Assembly: GCA_903893815.1 (NCBI GenBank)
Contig: CAITNS010000040.1
Coordinates: 1-64,000 of the forward strand
Reading direction: 5' to 3'
From: an uncultured Bacteroidota bacterium
Lineage (GTDB): Bacteria > Bacteroidota > Bacteroidia > B-17B0 > Aurantibacillaceae
Length of the DNA stretch: 64,000 bases
Shown here piece by piece: positions 8,060 to 17,829 of this stretch. Position 1 is the stretch's first letter, and each line of letters begins with the position of its first letter. Under the pieces are notes generated by a model. It searched no databases and was not told the DNA's origin. It saw nothing but the letters and a program-made list of their open reading frames with translations. Made by a program: the position numbers and the translations under genes.

Positions 8060-8665
8060 ATGGAAAGTGAAAATCAAATCATAATTGAATTAACAGATAC
8101 TAGTTTTAATGAATTATTACCAGGTTACTTAAAATTCGCCGCACGATTATATTTCACGCCTATTGAAGTTGCAAAAAAAGCTGCGGAATGGCTGACAGAA
8201 AATAATGAAAAACGTATTTTAGATATTGGTTCAGGTGTTGGCAAATTTTGTATAGCCGCAGCAAGTCATGTAGATTCTCATTTTTATGGTGTAGAATATC
8301 GTAAAAGTTTAGTTCAATTAGGCAAACACATCGCCAAACATTACCAATTAAATAATGTGACTCTATTAAATGCAAACATCTTAGATATTGATTTTTCTAA
8401 TTATGATGGGTTTTACATATTTAATCCATTTTATGAAAATCTTGAAAAAACAAAACGTTTAAATGATGAAGTAAAGTTGAAAGCTGAATTATATCAAGTA
8501 TTCTTAAAATATACAGATGATCAGTTAGACAAAGCCAAAGTAGGAACTAAATTAGTTACCTATCATGGCAACAACTTTGAAGTACCCAATTCTTACGTAA
8601 AAATAAATGATGCCTTTAACGGCGATTTAAAACTTTGGGTAAAGCAAGAGCCTCAAACTTACTAA
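8060..8665 (+). CDS. Class I SAM-dependent methyltransferase
   Basis: Motif I is ILDIGSGVGKFCIAAASH, followed by the acidic end of beta-2 (FYGVEYRKSL) and a post-motif region with NVTLLNANILDIDFSNYDGFYIFNPF. The NPF is reminiscent of NPPY/NPF motifs of amino-methyltransferases, but the substrate is unknown. The size (201 residues) is that of a bare catalytic domain. An in-frame TTG at 8048 would add four residues; the ATG at 8060 is preferred. It is not in an obvious operon. Confidence 0.8.
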   Translation: MESENQIIIELTDTSFNELLPGYLKFAARLYFTPIEVAKKAAEWLTENNEKRILDIGSGVGKFCIAAASHVDSHFYGVEYRKSLVQLGKHIAKHYQLNNVTLLNANILDIDFSNYDGFYIFNPFYENLEKTKRLNDEVKLKAELYQVFLKYTDDQLDKAKVGTKLVTYHGNNFEVPNSYVKINDAFNGDLKLWVKQEPQTY

Positions 8666-8732
8666 CGTGTGATAAATTAAAAAAAGTAAATGCTAGGATT
8701 CAGAATAACAAAAACAAATGCTACTGTAATAT

Positions 8733-9950
8733 TTAATGTTGCTTAGTTGCAATCATAAAATTACTGTTCTTGTCTTTAAAGTTATATCCAATCCCAAATC
8801 CAATAGGTTTAGCTCCTTGTTTTTTATACAAAGAATCTAAATCTTTTTGATAGAAATCTGCAAACATAGGAATCGGCTTTAAATACTGACCAAAGAACGA
8901 ATAATTCCATTTACTGTTATCATCTAAAAAATAATGAAATGCTATACCGCTATCATCTTGTATCACATGTTCGCTTTGATTTAAAATAACTTTACGCACC
9001 AACGAAAAATAATCTTTGTGCATTAGGTAAGATGCTCCTTTCAAATAGGTGTTAACCGTTCCCATTGCTTTTAAATATGCCATAAATCCTTTGTTAGATT
9101 TCAAACCACCATCAGCTGCATTTAAAGAAAAATAATACAAAGTTTTAGGTTTATTATTTACGTCGTTAAACTGAATTTCAACGCCTCGAGTATTTGTTTT
9201 TAATTTCTTTAATGCGTCAAATGAATTTACAAATACAATAGTTCCAGAACTATCTACCGTTATAGGTTTTACAGAACAAAACTGATTACCAGTAAGTTTT
9301 AAAAACAAAAATAATAAGTGCAACGTTCCATCTACTTCTTCATTCTTTAAATCATTTTTCATGCTTTGAGTTCTAAAGAAACTAAATTTCAAAATCGCAT
9401 TCAACGACACATTTACTTTTTGAAAATAAGATTCTAATGAATCTGTTTCCTCTTTCTTAAACTTTGGCAAGCTTCCTACTGGCTCCAAACCAATCATCAC
9501 GTACTTATCTGCTTCCGGAAAAAAAGTTTGAGCATGTAAAATATCTGGCCCAGAAAAAGGGTAAAACAAAGTTGTTTGGGGTTTTACCACTTTTTCAATT
9601 TCATTTACTTTAAACGTTCTTAAGTTCGTTAAGCGTGTTGAATCGTATGTTTTCCAACGTTTTTCAAAGTTTTTACTAAACACTTTAAAATCATTTGAAG
9701 ATTGAACGAATTTATAAACTGAACTTGTATCAGTTATTCCCGACATAATATTGGCAATCGCATTTAAGGTGTCATTTAAAGGCAAAGTCACTTCATTTGC
9801 TTCCTTAATAGAATCCTTTAATTCTTTAACTTCCACTATAAATGGTGTCGCAGTATCTTTTTTCAACTCGCCTGTTTGATTTTCAGCAGATGGTGTGCAA
9901 CCAAATGTCAATAATAAAACTGCCACTACTAAACTTAATTGTTTCAACAT
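8733..9950 (-). CDS. Lipoprotein of unknown function
   Basis: The N-terminus MLKQLSLVVAVLLLTFGC is a lipoprotein signal with the lipid-bearing Cys at residue 18. The remaining 385 residues are soluble and hydrophilic, with no motif I recognise. An acidic Thr/Glu/Asp-rich linker (residues 20-65) precedes a globular part. The start overlaps the end of the upstream APC permease by 7 bases, so the two are co-transcribed, and a role linked to that transporter is possible but unproven. Confidence 0.7.
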   Translation of the reverse strand: MLKQLSLVVAVLLLTFGCTPSAENQTGELKKDTATPFIVEVKELKDSIKEANEVTLPLNDTLNAIANIMSGITDTSSVYKFVQSSNDFKVFSKNFEKRWKTYDSTRLTNLRTFKVNEIEKVVKPQTTLFYPFSGPDILHAQTFFPEADKYVMIGLEPVGSLPKFKKEETDSLESYFQKVNVSLNAILKFSFFRTQSMKNDLKNEEVDGTLHLLFLFLKLTGNQFCSVKPITVDSSGTIVFVNSFDALKKLKTNTRGVEIQFNDVNNKPKTLYYFSLNAADGGLKSNKGFMAYLKAMGTVNTYLKGASYLMHKDYFSLVRKVILNQSEHVIQDDSGIAFHYFLDDNSKWNYSFFGQYLKPIPMFADFYQKDLDSLYKKQGAKPIGFGIGYNFKDKNSNFMIATKQH

Positions 9951-11260
9951 AATTTGTTTATTTGTTTGTTTTCTGATACTCGTTTTCCTATAAAATATAC
10001 TAACCCTCCAATAGCCACATTTAATAACCCTAATAAAGACTCTGTAGGCTTCATTTCTAAAACTTTATAAATTGTATAGCCATTCAAAGCTAAAAATATT
10101 AAAGGTGTTACTGGATAACCCCAAGTTTTATAACCTGATGTTTCTATTTTACGATACCTTAAAATAAAAATGCTACTCACAGTCATAAATGTAAAAATGC
10201 TTAAACTAAATCCTACGAAGGTTAACACCGATTCAAACTGAGCTGTTAAAATTAATAAAACAGTGATTAATGATTGGGTAATAACCGCCATATATGGCAC
10301 ATGATATTTGTTGGTTTTTGCTAAAACAGATAACATGGGTAAATCTTCGCCCATCGATTTAATAATGCGCGGGCCAGCCATAATCATAGCACTTATAGAT
10401 GACAATAATAAAAAAGCAATGATAATACTCATCATCTTACCAATAGTTTCTCCAAAAATATGTGCCGCACTTACATGACCAATCTCTAAAACGCCTGTTA
10501 ATTCTGACATAGGTGCACTATACAAAAACACAAAATTTAATAATACATAAATTATGGTCACAATTAAAGTACCTAATAATAATGCTTTAGGTAAATTCTT
10601 TTTTGGGTTTTCCATATCTCCTGCTAAATAAGAAGCGGCATTCCAACCACTGTAAGCATAAGACACATACATTAATGACAACCAGAATCCTGCACTAAAA
10701 ATCTCTTTCATCGTATCTGGTTGAGGCGCAAGAGTAGTTTCATGCCCAGGAGTGTGGATGAATCCTGCAACTATAAAACATAAAATAACCAAAACTTTTA
10801 AAATCGTTAATACTTTTTGTACGCTACTTCCAAATTTTAAATTAGTTGAATGAACAACAGTAATTATTGCAACAACCGTTAAAGCACAAACTGTAATATT
10901 AATTTCTGGAATAATTTTATGAACATAAGTTCCTAAGGCCATAGATGCCAAAGCAACAGGCGCAGCAAAACCAACCGTTGAAGAAACCCAGCCCGACATG
11001 AAGCCAACGCTTGGATGCATTAACTTAGATAAATAAACGTACTCGCCCCCACTTCTTGGAATAGCAACTCCTAATTCGCCATACACCAATGCTCCACAAA
11101 AAGAAATGATACCGCCCAATAGCCACAAAACTAAGATACTAAATACCGAATGGATATCAAATAATTGAAAACCAAGACTTGTAAAAACGCCAGTACCAAT
11201 CATATTAGCAATGACTAATGAAATGGCAGTGTAAAATCCAATTTTATACGTTGAATTCAT
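9944..11260 (-). CDS. APC-family amino acid permease
   Basis: The 438-residue protein has about 12 hydrophobic segments. Its start, NMIGTGVFTSLGF, is the conserved TM1 motif (G-S/T-G) of the amino acid-polyamine-organocation family, and PRSGGEYVYL in TM3 is also typical. It probably imports or exchanges amino acids at the inner membrane; the substrate cannot be read from sequence. It overlaps the M23 peptidase stop by one base upstream and the lipoprotein start downstream, forming a three-gene unit. Confidence 0.92.
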   Translation of the reverse strand: MNSTYKIGFYTAISLVIANMIGTGVFTSLGFQLFDIHSVFSILVLWLLGGIISFCGALVYGELGVAIPRSGGEYVYLSKLMHPSVGFMSGWVSSTVGFAAPVALASMALGTYVHKIIPEINITVCALTVVAIITVVHSTNLKFGSSVQKVLTILKVLVILCFIVAGFIHTPGHETTLAPQPDTMKEIFSAGFWLSLMYVSYAYSGWNAASYLAGDMENPKKNLPKALLLGTLIVTIIYVLLNFVFLYSAPMSELTGVLEIGHVSAAHIFGETIGKMMSIIIAFLLLSSISAMIMAGPRIIKSMGEDLPMLSVLAKTNKYHVPYMAVITQSLITVLLILTAQFESVLTFVGFSLSIFTFMTVSSIFILRYRKIETSGYKTWGYPVTPLIFLALNGYTIYKVLEMKPTESLLGLLNVAIGGLVYFIGKRVSENKQINKLC

Positions 11261-12231
11261 TAATCGAATGATTGGGTTGATTTGGAAGACAACTCTAACA
11301 TAATTTGGTACTCTTCCGGAGACAAATCGTTATAGTAAAAATTGATTGGATTTACTTTTTCTCCATTCTTAATCACTTCATAATGCACATGCGGTCCAGT
11401 ACTTAAGCCTGTACTTCCCACATAACCAATTAAATCGCCACGTTTTACTTTAACGCTAGGTTTAGTAGCCATTTTACTCATATGCCCGTAAAGTGTTTGA
11501 TACCCAAATCCATGATTAATCACCACATGATTTCCATATCCTTGGGCAGATGCATCAGCCACCTCCACTACTCCATCACCGGTAGCATAAATTGGTGTTC
11601 CTTGCTCTGCTGTAAAATCCATTCCTGGGTGAAACTCTTGTGTTTTATAAATAGGATGCGTTCTCCAGCCATAACCGCTTGGAGCATGTTTTAAATTTTT
11701 ATTATTCAACGGCATAATAGCAGGAATAGAAGCAATTAATTTCTCTTTGCCTTTCGCCATTTTCACCACTTCATCAAAAGATTTGGATTGAATATATAAT
11801 TGTTTGGTGATTCTATCTAAACGTTCTGTTGCCTCTTTCATCAAATCTGAATTATCATATCCTTCCAAGTCTTTGTAACGATCGCTGCCGCCAAAACCTG
11901 CTTTACGGATAGACGTTGGGATAGGTTCTGCCTCAAAAATAACACGGTAAATATTATCATCTCGGTCTTGTAAATCATTTAATACCGTTTGCACTTGATT
12001 CATTTTTTGATTCAACAAATTATACTGCAATTGCATCACTTCTGCCTCTCTACGCAATTGTTTTTCTTTTGGAGAATCAATAAAACGGTAAGCAATTAAC
12101 ATGGTTATGGTAGCAAATACGGTTCCAATTGCCAAATACGACAGTACTTGCAATAAACGCTGTTTAAAAGTAACCTTTACTTTTTCGTAGGTCAGCGATT
12201 TGGTATTGAACTTATATTTAACTTTTGACAT
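11260..12231 (-). CDS. M23 family metallopeptidase, membrane anchored
   Basis: This is a peptidoglycan endopeptidase of the LytM/M23 family with an N-terminal membrane anchor (about residues 22-42), a coiled coil (about 50-100) and a C-terminal LytM domain. The zinc site is visible as HPGMD, and HVHYEV with the preceding LYGHMSK. The start is the ATG at 12231 (MSKVKYKFNTKSL...). An open frame extends 45 codons further up to 12366, but those codons are repeat sequence. Such proteins act in septal or side-wall remodelling in the periplasm. It is the first gene of the unit with the permease and lipoprotein. Confidence 0.92.
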   Translation of the reverse strand: MSKVKYKFNTKSLTYEKVKVTFKQRLLQVLSYLAIGTVFATITMLIAYRFIDSPKEKQLRREAEVMQLQYNLLNQKMNQVQTVLNDLQDRDDNIYRVIFEAEPIPTSIRKAGFGGSDRYKDLEGYDNSDLMKEATERLDRITKQLYIQSKSFDEVVKMAKGKEKLIASIPAIMPLNNKNLKHAPSGYGWRTHPIYKTQEFHPGMDFTAEQGTPIYATGDGVVEVADASAQGYGNHVVINHGFGYQTLYGHMSKMATKPSVKVKRGDLIGYVGSTGLSTGPHVHYEVIKNGEKVNPINFYYNDLSPEEYQIMLELSSKSTQSFD

Positions 12232-12321
12232 GTTCCTGAAAAGGCTAGCAAATATAGCAAAATGATTGGTTTTATCTTGATGTTTTTTCGCCAAAAAGTA
12301 ATAAGAAAAATGGCAATCTGG

Positions 12322-12430
12322 GCGTGCCGGCGCAAAAGGCAGCGCCGTCGGGCTGGCCCACTTCAATCTTTTACTTCACTCTGTTGCGTAAAAGGATTTT
12401 CGCTCGCATCCCTCACGCAAAAGGTATAAA
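12322..12430 (+). repeat. Dispersed repeat of about 100 bp, copy 3
   Basis: The copy begins GGGCGTGCCGGCGCAAAAG, has GCGCCGTCGGGCT, and ends ATCCCTCACGCAAAAGG. It lies between the divergent M23 peptidase and alaS genes and creates a false upstream extension of the M23 reading frame. Similar to the two copies at 4426-4660. Confidence 0.75.
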
Positions 12431-12470
12431 AAAGTGAATAAAATGTGGTTTACAATGGACGTGTTTTTAG

Positions 12471-12478
12471 TATATTCG
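12471..12478 (+). promoter_or_regulatory. Putative alaS promoter -7 element (TATATTCG)
   Basis: TATATTCG differs from TAnnTTTG at one base and lies 20 bases before the alaS ATG. No clear -33 element was found, so the call is tentative. Confidence 0.35.
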
Positions 12479-12498
12479 CTACTTCTTTTTAAAATACT

Positions 12499-15168
12499 AT
12501 GGAATCAAATAAAGTACGTCAAACATTTTTAGATTTTTTTAAATCAAAAGGCCATGAAATCGTTCCTTCTGCCCCAATGGTAGTTAAAGGCGATCCAACG
12601 TTAATGTTCATTAACTCTGGCATGGCACCTTTTAAAGATATATTTTTAGGTAATGCTGCCATTAAATTTCCACGTGTAGCCGATACGCAAAAATGTTTGC
12701 GTGTAAGTGGTAAACACAACGATTTAGAAGAAGTTGGGGTTGACACCTATCATCATACCATGTTTGAAATGCTTGGTAACTGGAGTTTTGGCGACTATTT
12801 TAAAAAAGATGCTATTGCATGGGCTTGGGAATTATTGACAGAGGTTTATAAAATAGACAAATCACGTTTATACGTTACCGTATTTGAAGGAAGTGTTGAG
12901 GAAAACGTGCCATTTGACCAAGAAGCTTACGATACATGGAAATTATATGTGGAGGAAAGCAGAATTTTAAAAGGAAATAAAAAAGATAATTTCTGGGAAA
13001 TGGGTGATACTGGTCCTTGCGGACCATGTACCGAAATTCATTATGATGGAAGAAGTGATGCTGAAAGAGCAAAAGTTGATGGTGCTACTTTAGTAAATAA
13101 CGATGATCCACAAGTTATTGAAGTGTGGAACAATGTATTTATGGAGTTTATGCGTAAAGCCGATAAAAGCTTAGAAAAACTACCTGCACAACATGTGGAT
13201 ACGGGTATGGGCTTTGAGCGTTTAGTGCGTGTTTTACAAGGAAAACAATCTAACTACGATACGGATGTATTTACTCCTTTATTAAATAAAATTGAAGAGT
13301 TAAGCGGCTTACGTTACAAACCAGAAGATGAAGACAAACACAAAAAGCAATTGATTATCAATATTGCCATGCGTGTTATTGCTGATCATATTCGTACTAT
13401 TTCGTTTTCTATTGCGGATGGTCAATTGCCAAGTAACACTGGTGCAGGTTATGTAATTCGCCGTATTTTACGTCGTGCCATTCGCTATGGATACCAATCT
13501 TTAAATATCAAAGAACCTTTTATGTATCGCATTGTGCCAACATTAGCACATCAATTAGGACAACAATTTCCAGAGTTAAACACGCAAAAAATATTAATTG
13601 AAAAAGTAATTAAAGAAGAAGAAATTTCTTTCTACAAAACTTTAGAAATTGGCTTAAAGCGTATTGACCAAGTGTGTATTGATTTAACAGCATCTCATAC
13701 AGGTAAAGTAATTGATGGTAAAGTTGTATTTGAGTTATATGATACTTTTGGGTTTCCTTTAGATTTAACGTCTTTAATTGCTCGTGGTTATGATTTAAGT
13801 ATTGATGAAGAAGAATTTAATAGATTATTAACTGAACAAAAAAATCGTTCACGTGCGGCAACTTCTGTTGACACGGATGATTGGATATTGATTGAGAAAA
13901 ACAAAAAATCAACTGATAATTCAATTGCCGAAACAGATTTTGTTGGTTATTCTGAATTAGAAAGTGAGTGCAATATTATTCGTTACCGAAAAGTTAAATC
14001 GAAAAACAAGGAGCAGTTTCAAATTGTTTTAGATAAAACTCCTTTTTATGCGGAAAGTGGTGGACAAGTTGGTGATGCTGGAACCATTGAAAACATTAAT
14101 GAAAAGATAAACATCACTGATACAAAAAAAGAAAACGGTGTCATTATTCATTTCTGTGACAAGTTACCAGAAAACATGGAAGCCAGTTTTGTGGCTAAAG
14201 TAAACAGAAATAAACGAACATTCACAGAGAACAACCATAGTGCAACTCACCTATTACATGCAGCATTACGTCAGGTTTTAGGAACTCATGTGGAACAAAA
14301 AGGAAGTTTAGTAAACGAAGAGTATTTACGTTTTGACTTTTCTCACTTCTCAAAAATTACCGATGAAGAATTACACGAGATTGAAAAAATAGTAAATACA
14401 AAAGTTCGCGAAAATATTTTCAGTAACATTCAACAAATGACCATTGATGATGCTAAGAAAACTGGCGCCATGGCATTGTTTGGCGAAAAATATGGCGATG
14501 TGGTTCGAGTAGTAGAGTTTGATAAAAATTACTCTATTGAATTATGTGGAGGAACTCATGTAAAAGCAACTGGACAAATTGGTTATTTCAAAATCACTTC
14601 CGAAAGTGCTGTAGCAGCAGGTATTCGTCGTATTGAAGCAGTTACTTCTGTTAAAGCAGAAGAGTTTTTCAATGAGCAAACGGCTACTTTAAATGAAGTG
14701 AAAGCTTTATTAAAAAACAATAAAGATGTGATAAAAAGCTTGAGCAATTTAGTAGAAGAAAATAACGACTTACAAAAGCAATTACAATCTTTATTAAAAG
14801 AAAAAGCACAAAGCATTAAACAAACTTTATTATCAAAAGTTATTGCGAAAAACGGCATTAATGTCATTATAGAACAAATTTCATTTGATAGTGCTGAAGA
14901 AATAAAAAACATCTTGTTTGAAATACGTAATCAAGTTGAAAACTGTGTATGCGTTATTGGTGCCGAAGTAAAAGGAAAGCCAAGTATCTCCGTAATTATT
15001 GATGATAATTTAGTGAAAGAAAAAAACTTAAATGCTGGTAATATTATTCGCGATTTAGCAAAAGAAATTAATGGTGGTGGAGGTGGTCAGCCTTTTTATG
15101 CTCAAGCTGGCGGAAGCAAATTAGAAGGTTTAAGTTCCGCTATCGAAAAAGCAAAAAGTTTGTTTTAA
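12499..15168 (+). CDS. alaS: Alanine-tRNA ligase
   Basis: This class II aminoacyl-tRNA synthetase of 889 residues charges tRNA-Ala. The N-terminal catalytic domain carries motif 1-3 signatures ([33 protein letters not shown], and [13 protein letters not shown]). The editing domain has the zinc site [11 protein letters not shown] and [13 protein letters not shown]. The C-terminal DHHA1 domain ends in [15 protein letters not shown], the normal full-length architecture. It is a stand-alone housekeeping gene with its own terminator downstream. Confidence 0.98.
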   Translation: MESNKVRQTFLDFFKSKGHEIVPSAPMVVKGDPTLMFINSGMAPFKDIFLGNAAIKFPRVADTQKCLRVSGKHNDLEEVGVDTYHHTMFEMLGNWSFGDYFKKDAIAWAWELLTEVYKIDKSRLYVTVFEGSVEENVPFDQEAYDTWKLYVEESRILKGNKKDNFWEMGDTGPCGPCTEIHYDGRSDAERAKVDGATLVNNDDPQVIEVWNNVFMEFMRKADKSLEKLPAQHVDTGMGFERLVRVLQGKQSNYDTDVFTPLLNKIEELSGLRYKPEDEDKHKKQLIINIAMRVIADHIRTISFSIADGQLPSNTGAGYVIRRILRRAIRYGYQSLNIKEPFMYRIVPTLAHQLGQQFPELNTQKILIEKVIKEEEISFYKTLEIGLKRIDQVCIDLTASHTGKVIDGKVVFELYDTFGFPLDLTSLIARGYDLSIDEEEFNRLLTEQKNRSRAATSVDTDDWILIEKNKKSTDNSIAETDFVGYSELESECNIIRYRKVKSKNKEQFQIVLDKTPFYAESGGQVGDAGTIENINEKINITDTKKENGVIIHFCDKLPENMEASFVAKVNRNKRTFTENNHSATHLLHAALRQVLGTHVEQKGSLVNEEYLRFDFSHFSKITDEELHEIEKIVNTKVRENIFSNIQQMTIDDAKKTGAMALFGEKYGDVVRVVEFDKNYSIELCGGTHVKATGQIGYFKITSESAVAAGIRRIEAVTSVKAEEFFNEQTATLNEVKALLKNNKDVIKSLSNLVEENNDLQKQLQSLLKEKAQSIKQTLLSKVIAKNGINVIIEQISFDSAEEIKNILFEIRNQVENCVCVIGAEVKGKPSISVIIDDNLVKEKNLNAGNIIRDLAKEINGGGGGQPFYAQAGGSKLEGLSSAIEKAKSLF

Positions 15169-15182
15169 GTAAAATTTGCAAC

Positions 15183-15236
15183 AAAATTTGACTACAGAAT
15201 TTCATAAAACTGAATTTCTGTAATCAAATTTTTATT
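15183..15236 (+). terminator. Intrinsic terminator after alaS
   Basis: TTTGA-c-TACAGAA pairs with TTCTGTA-a-TCAAA across an A/T-rich loop and is followed by a T-rich run. The position just after alaS supports the call. Confidence 0.6.
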
Positions 15237-15247
15237 TTTTTGACTAA

Positions 15248-15400
15248 AATTTCACCTACCAGAAACACATTTCACTCAGCCAAAAAGCTATTTCACCCTT
15301 TAATTTGATAATTTCACTCAGTCAAACTAAAAATAATGGGTTTGATTTTCAGGCATTTAAGTTTTTAGGGTAATTTATTTCACTTTTCACTGTAACTATT
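15248..15400. repeat. Recurring ATTTCACTCAG(C/T)CAAA words before the sigma gene
   Basis: ATTTCACTCAG(C/T)CAAA occurs at about 15271 and 15313. Further ATTTCACC and TTTCACT copies lie at about 15248, 15291, 15377 and 15383. The direct repeats sit upstream of an ECF sigma factor gene, where they could be operator sites. No known operator was recognised. Confidence 0.4.
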
Positions 15401-15427
15401 TTACTGGTTTTGTATTATAAACCTGTA

Positions 15428-16024
15428 ATGCTTTTAGACGCAGTTCATATGGAATTTTCACCCCGATATCACCATACCGCCGATATGTTGCTTGATGAGC
15501 AAATGATCATTGAGGCTGCGAAACAAAACCCTGAACATTTTGGGCCTTTGTACGACAAATATTACAAACAAATTTTTGGCTACGTTTACCAACGTATGGA
15601 TGATAAAGACACCGCCTTTGATTTAACAGCACAGGTGTTTTTAAAAGCATTAACTAATATTCAAAAATATGAGTTTAAGGGTGTGCCTTTTGCTAGTTGG
15701 TTGTATCGAATAGCTCATAGCGAAGTAATGCAACTCTTCAGAAACAATAGTAAGCTTAGAACGGTTAATGCAGATATTAGCGACCTAAGAAATATTTGCG
15801 AAGAAGTTGAAGAAGAATACATGGAGCAATACAAAGGTGTTTTAATGACGGTAATAAAAGATCTACCGGAAGATGAATTACAATTAATTGAATTGCGCTT
15901 TTTTGAAAAAAGAGCGTTTAAAGAAATTGCGGAAATTTTAAACTTAACAGAAACAAACGCTAAAGTAAAATTATATAGAATATTAGAGCGAGTAAAAAAA
16001 ACATTGACTAAAAAATCCAAATAA
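15428..16024 (+). CDS. ECF-type RNA polymerase sigma factor
   Basis: This is a sigma-70 family, ECF group protein. Region 2 is visible as KYYKQIFGYVYQRMDDKDTAFDLTAQVFLKALTNI, with GVPFASWLYRIAHSE, and region 4 as LRFFEKRAFKEIAEILNLTETNAKVKLYRILERVKK. The start is uncertain: a TTG at 15410 and ATGs at 15428 and 15449 are all in frame. Its stop overlaps the ATG of the next gene (TAATG), so the downstream membrane protein is translationally coupled and is a candidate anti-sigma partner. Confidence 0.88.
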   Translation: MLLDAVHMEFSPRYHHTADMLLDEQMIIEAAKQNPEHFGPLYDKYYKQIFGYVYQRMDDKDTAFDLTAQVFLKALTNIQKYEFKGVPFASWLYRIAHSEVMQLFRNNSKLRTVNADISDLRNICEEVEEEYMEQYKGVLMTVIKDLPEDELQLIELRFFEKRAFKEIAEILNLTETNAKVKLYRILERVKKTLTKKSK

Positions 16025-17805
16025 TGGCAACAAAATTTAATCTTAACAGACAGCCCGTACCCGATGAAGAAATTAATTCGCACAAAGATTTTGGCGAATT
16101 GGTAAACAAATTTAAAAAGCAAAGCATCGAAAAAGCCCGAAGTGATGTTAGTTTTTTGAAGAATAAAAAAGCTACCTATTCGGCCGTTATAGCAGGAGTA
16201 GCTGTTATTTGCACCGTTACCTATTTTTCAGTTTTTAAACAAAATTCATCAAAACAAAACTCGCATGATAAAATAATTACTTTACAATCTAAACCAATAA
16301 GTTCTCCCTCCAAAAAGCCACAAACCGCTTTTATTGCACCGCCTATGAAAAAACTAGACGTTCCTTATACTTCTTACAAAGTAAAAGCTGAACAAGGTGC
16401 CACCATAAAACATAAAACTAATTCAAAAATTATTATCCCAAAAAAAGCCTTCTTAAATAAACAAGGTGAGGATATTATTGGAGATGTTGAAATTCAATAC
16501 AGAGAGTTTCATAATCAGGCAGATATTATTGCCAGTGGAATTCCAATGAGTTATGATAGCGCCGGAGTTAAATCAACTTTAGAAAGTGCTGGTATGATTG
16601 ATATCAGAGGTTATCAAAATGGAACACCTGTATTTATAAATCCAAAAAAACAAATCACTATTGAGTTTCAATCGGAGCATACAGCAGATAAATATAATAT
16701 GTATGTGTTAGATACGATTGCCAAAAACTGGGTTTATATTAGTAGAGATAATTCGTTAAAGGGACTAAAAAGACATGAGGGAGAAAAGGGACTGAAGGGA
16801 CAGAAATCATTGACGCATGAAGTTTCAAATAAAGAAAAAGAATTGCAAAAACAACTAGATGCTATTCCTCCGAAAATTGAAAATGAAAAAATAGTTTACT
16901 CAAAAAAAATAAATCAACTACCTAAAACTATTGCGCCCACAAAACCTATAAAAGTTACCGCTGGAAGACCTCAATTTAAATTAGAGGTTAATTATATTGA
17001 ATTTCCTGAATTAGCGGCCTATAAAAATGCCGTATTTGAAGTGGGTACTGAAAATAAAAATTATATATCCAATATTGCTGAAATAACATGGGGCAGTGCA
17101 GAAATTTCGGAAGGCACTCAAAAAGGCAAAAACTATCTATTGACTTTAAAATTAGGAAAGCAAGTTGAAAAATTGATTGTCTATCCTGCACTAACTGGCG
17201 CTGATTACGACAAGGCTTTAAAATCGTACGAAAGTAAATTCAATGATTATAAAACAATCATTGCGAAGCGTGAAACTGATGAAAAAAAATTGAAAGAAGA
17301 ATTTGAGTCGAAGCAAATTGCATTTGTTGCTGAACAAAAAATCATTACTGAACAAATGATAAAAGAGCGAATACGTTTTCAAAAAGAACAGGAACAACAA
17401 ATAAATACTAATTTCAATTCATTAAGTAATGCAGCAAAAGTTGTTCGCACGTTTGAAGTTAAAAGTTTTGGTATTTGCAATTCTGACTGCCCTGAAAGAA
17501 TGCCAACAGGAGCTGAAATGCATCCAATTTTCACAACCAATTCTAATAAAACTTTTATAAGAGCAGAGCAAACCTATTTGATTTGTCAAGACAAGAACTT
17601 GGTCTATAATTTTGGAAGAGAACCAATTACTTATAACCCGAAAAACAGTTATATTGTTTGCATCATGTCTGACAATAAATTATATGTATGTGAAAAGGAA
17701 ACTTTTGCAAAGTGCGTTGCAAATAAAGAAAATAAAATTCCTATGAAAGAAATCAGTGCAGACATAAACGACGCATTTGATTTAAAAATGGCATTAGGTA
17801 TTTAA
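16024..17805 (+). CDS. Single-pass membrane protein coupled to the sigma factor
   Basis: A cytoplasmic N-terminus of about 50 residues precedes one membrane segment at 51-70 (TYSAVIAGVAVICTVTYFSV), then a long periplasmic part of about 520 residues. No named domain is recognised, but the layout is that of an anti-sigma factor: gene overlapping an ECF sigma, short cytoplasmic tail and single membrane pass. Residues 400-470 are strongly charged and probably coiled-coil. Residues 245-258 contain a KGLKRHEGEKGLKGQK stretch encoded by GGGACT-type repeats, which looks like a simple-sequence insertion into the coding region. Function is inferred from position. Confidence 0.7.
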   Translation: MATKFNLNRQPVPDEEINSHKDFGELVNKFKKQSIEKARSDVSFLKNKKATYSAVIAGVAVICTVTYFSVFKQNSSKQNSHDKIITLQSKPISSPSKKPQTAFIAPPMKKLDVPYTSYKVKAEQGATIKHKTNSKIIIPKKAFLNKQGEDIIGDVEIQYREFHNQADIIASGIPMSYDSAGVKSTLESAGMIDIRGYQNGTPVFINPKKQITIEFQSEHTADKYNMYVLDTIAKNWVYISRDNSLKGLKRHEGEKGLKGQKSLTHEVSNKEKELQKQLDAIPPKIENEKIVYSKKINQLPKTIAPTKPIKVTAGRPQFKLEVNYIEFPELAAYKNAVFEVGTENKNYISNIAEITWGSAEISEGTQKGKNYLLTLKLGKQVEKLIVYPALTGADYDKALKSYESKFNDYKTIIAKRETDEKKLKEEFESKQIAFVAEQKIITEQMIKERIRFQKEQEQQINTNFNSLSNAAKVVRTFEVKSFGICNSDCPERMPTGAEMHPIFTTNSNKTFIRAEQTYLICQDKNLVYNFGREPITYNPKNSYIVCIMSDNKLYVCEKETFAKCVANKENKIPMKEISADINDAFDLKMALGI

Positions 17806-17829
17806 TAAAATTTACACCTCTACCATATT

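Noticed and set aside
12231-12366. N-terminal extension of the M23 peptidase
   Set aside because: The extra 45 codons are mostly dispersed-repeat sequence (copy 3); the ATG at 12231 precedes the membrane anchor.
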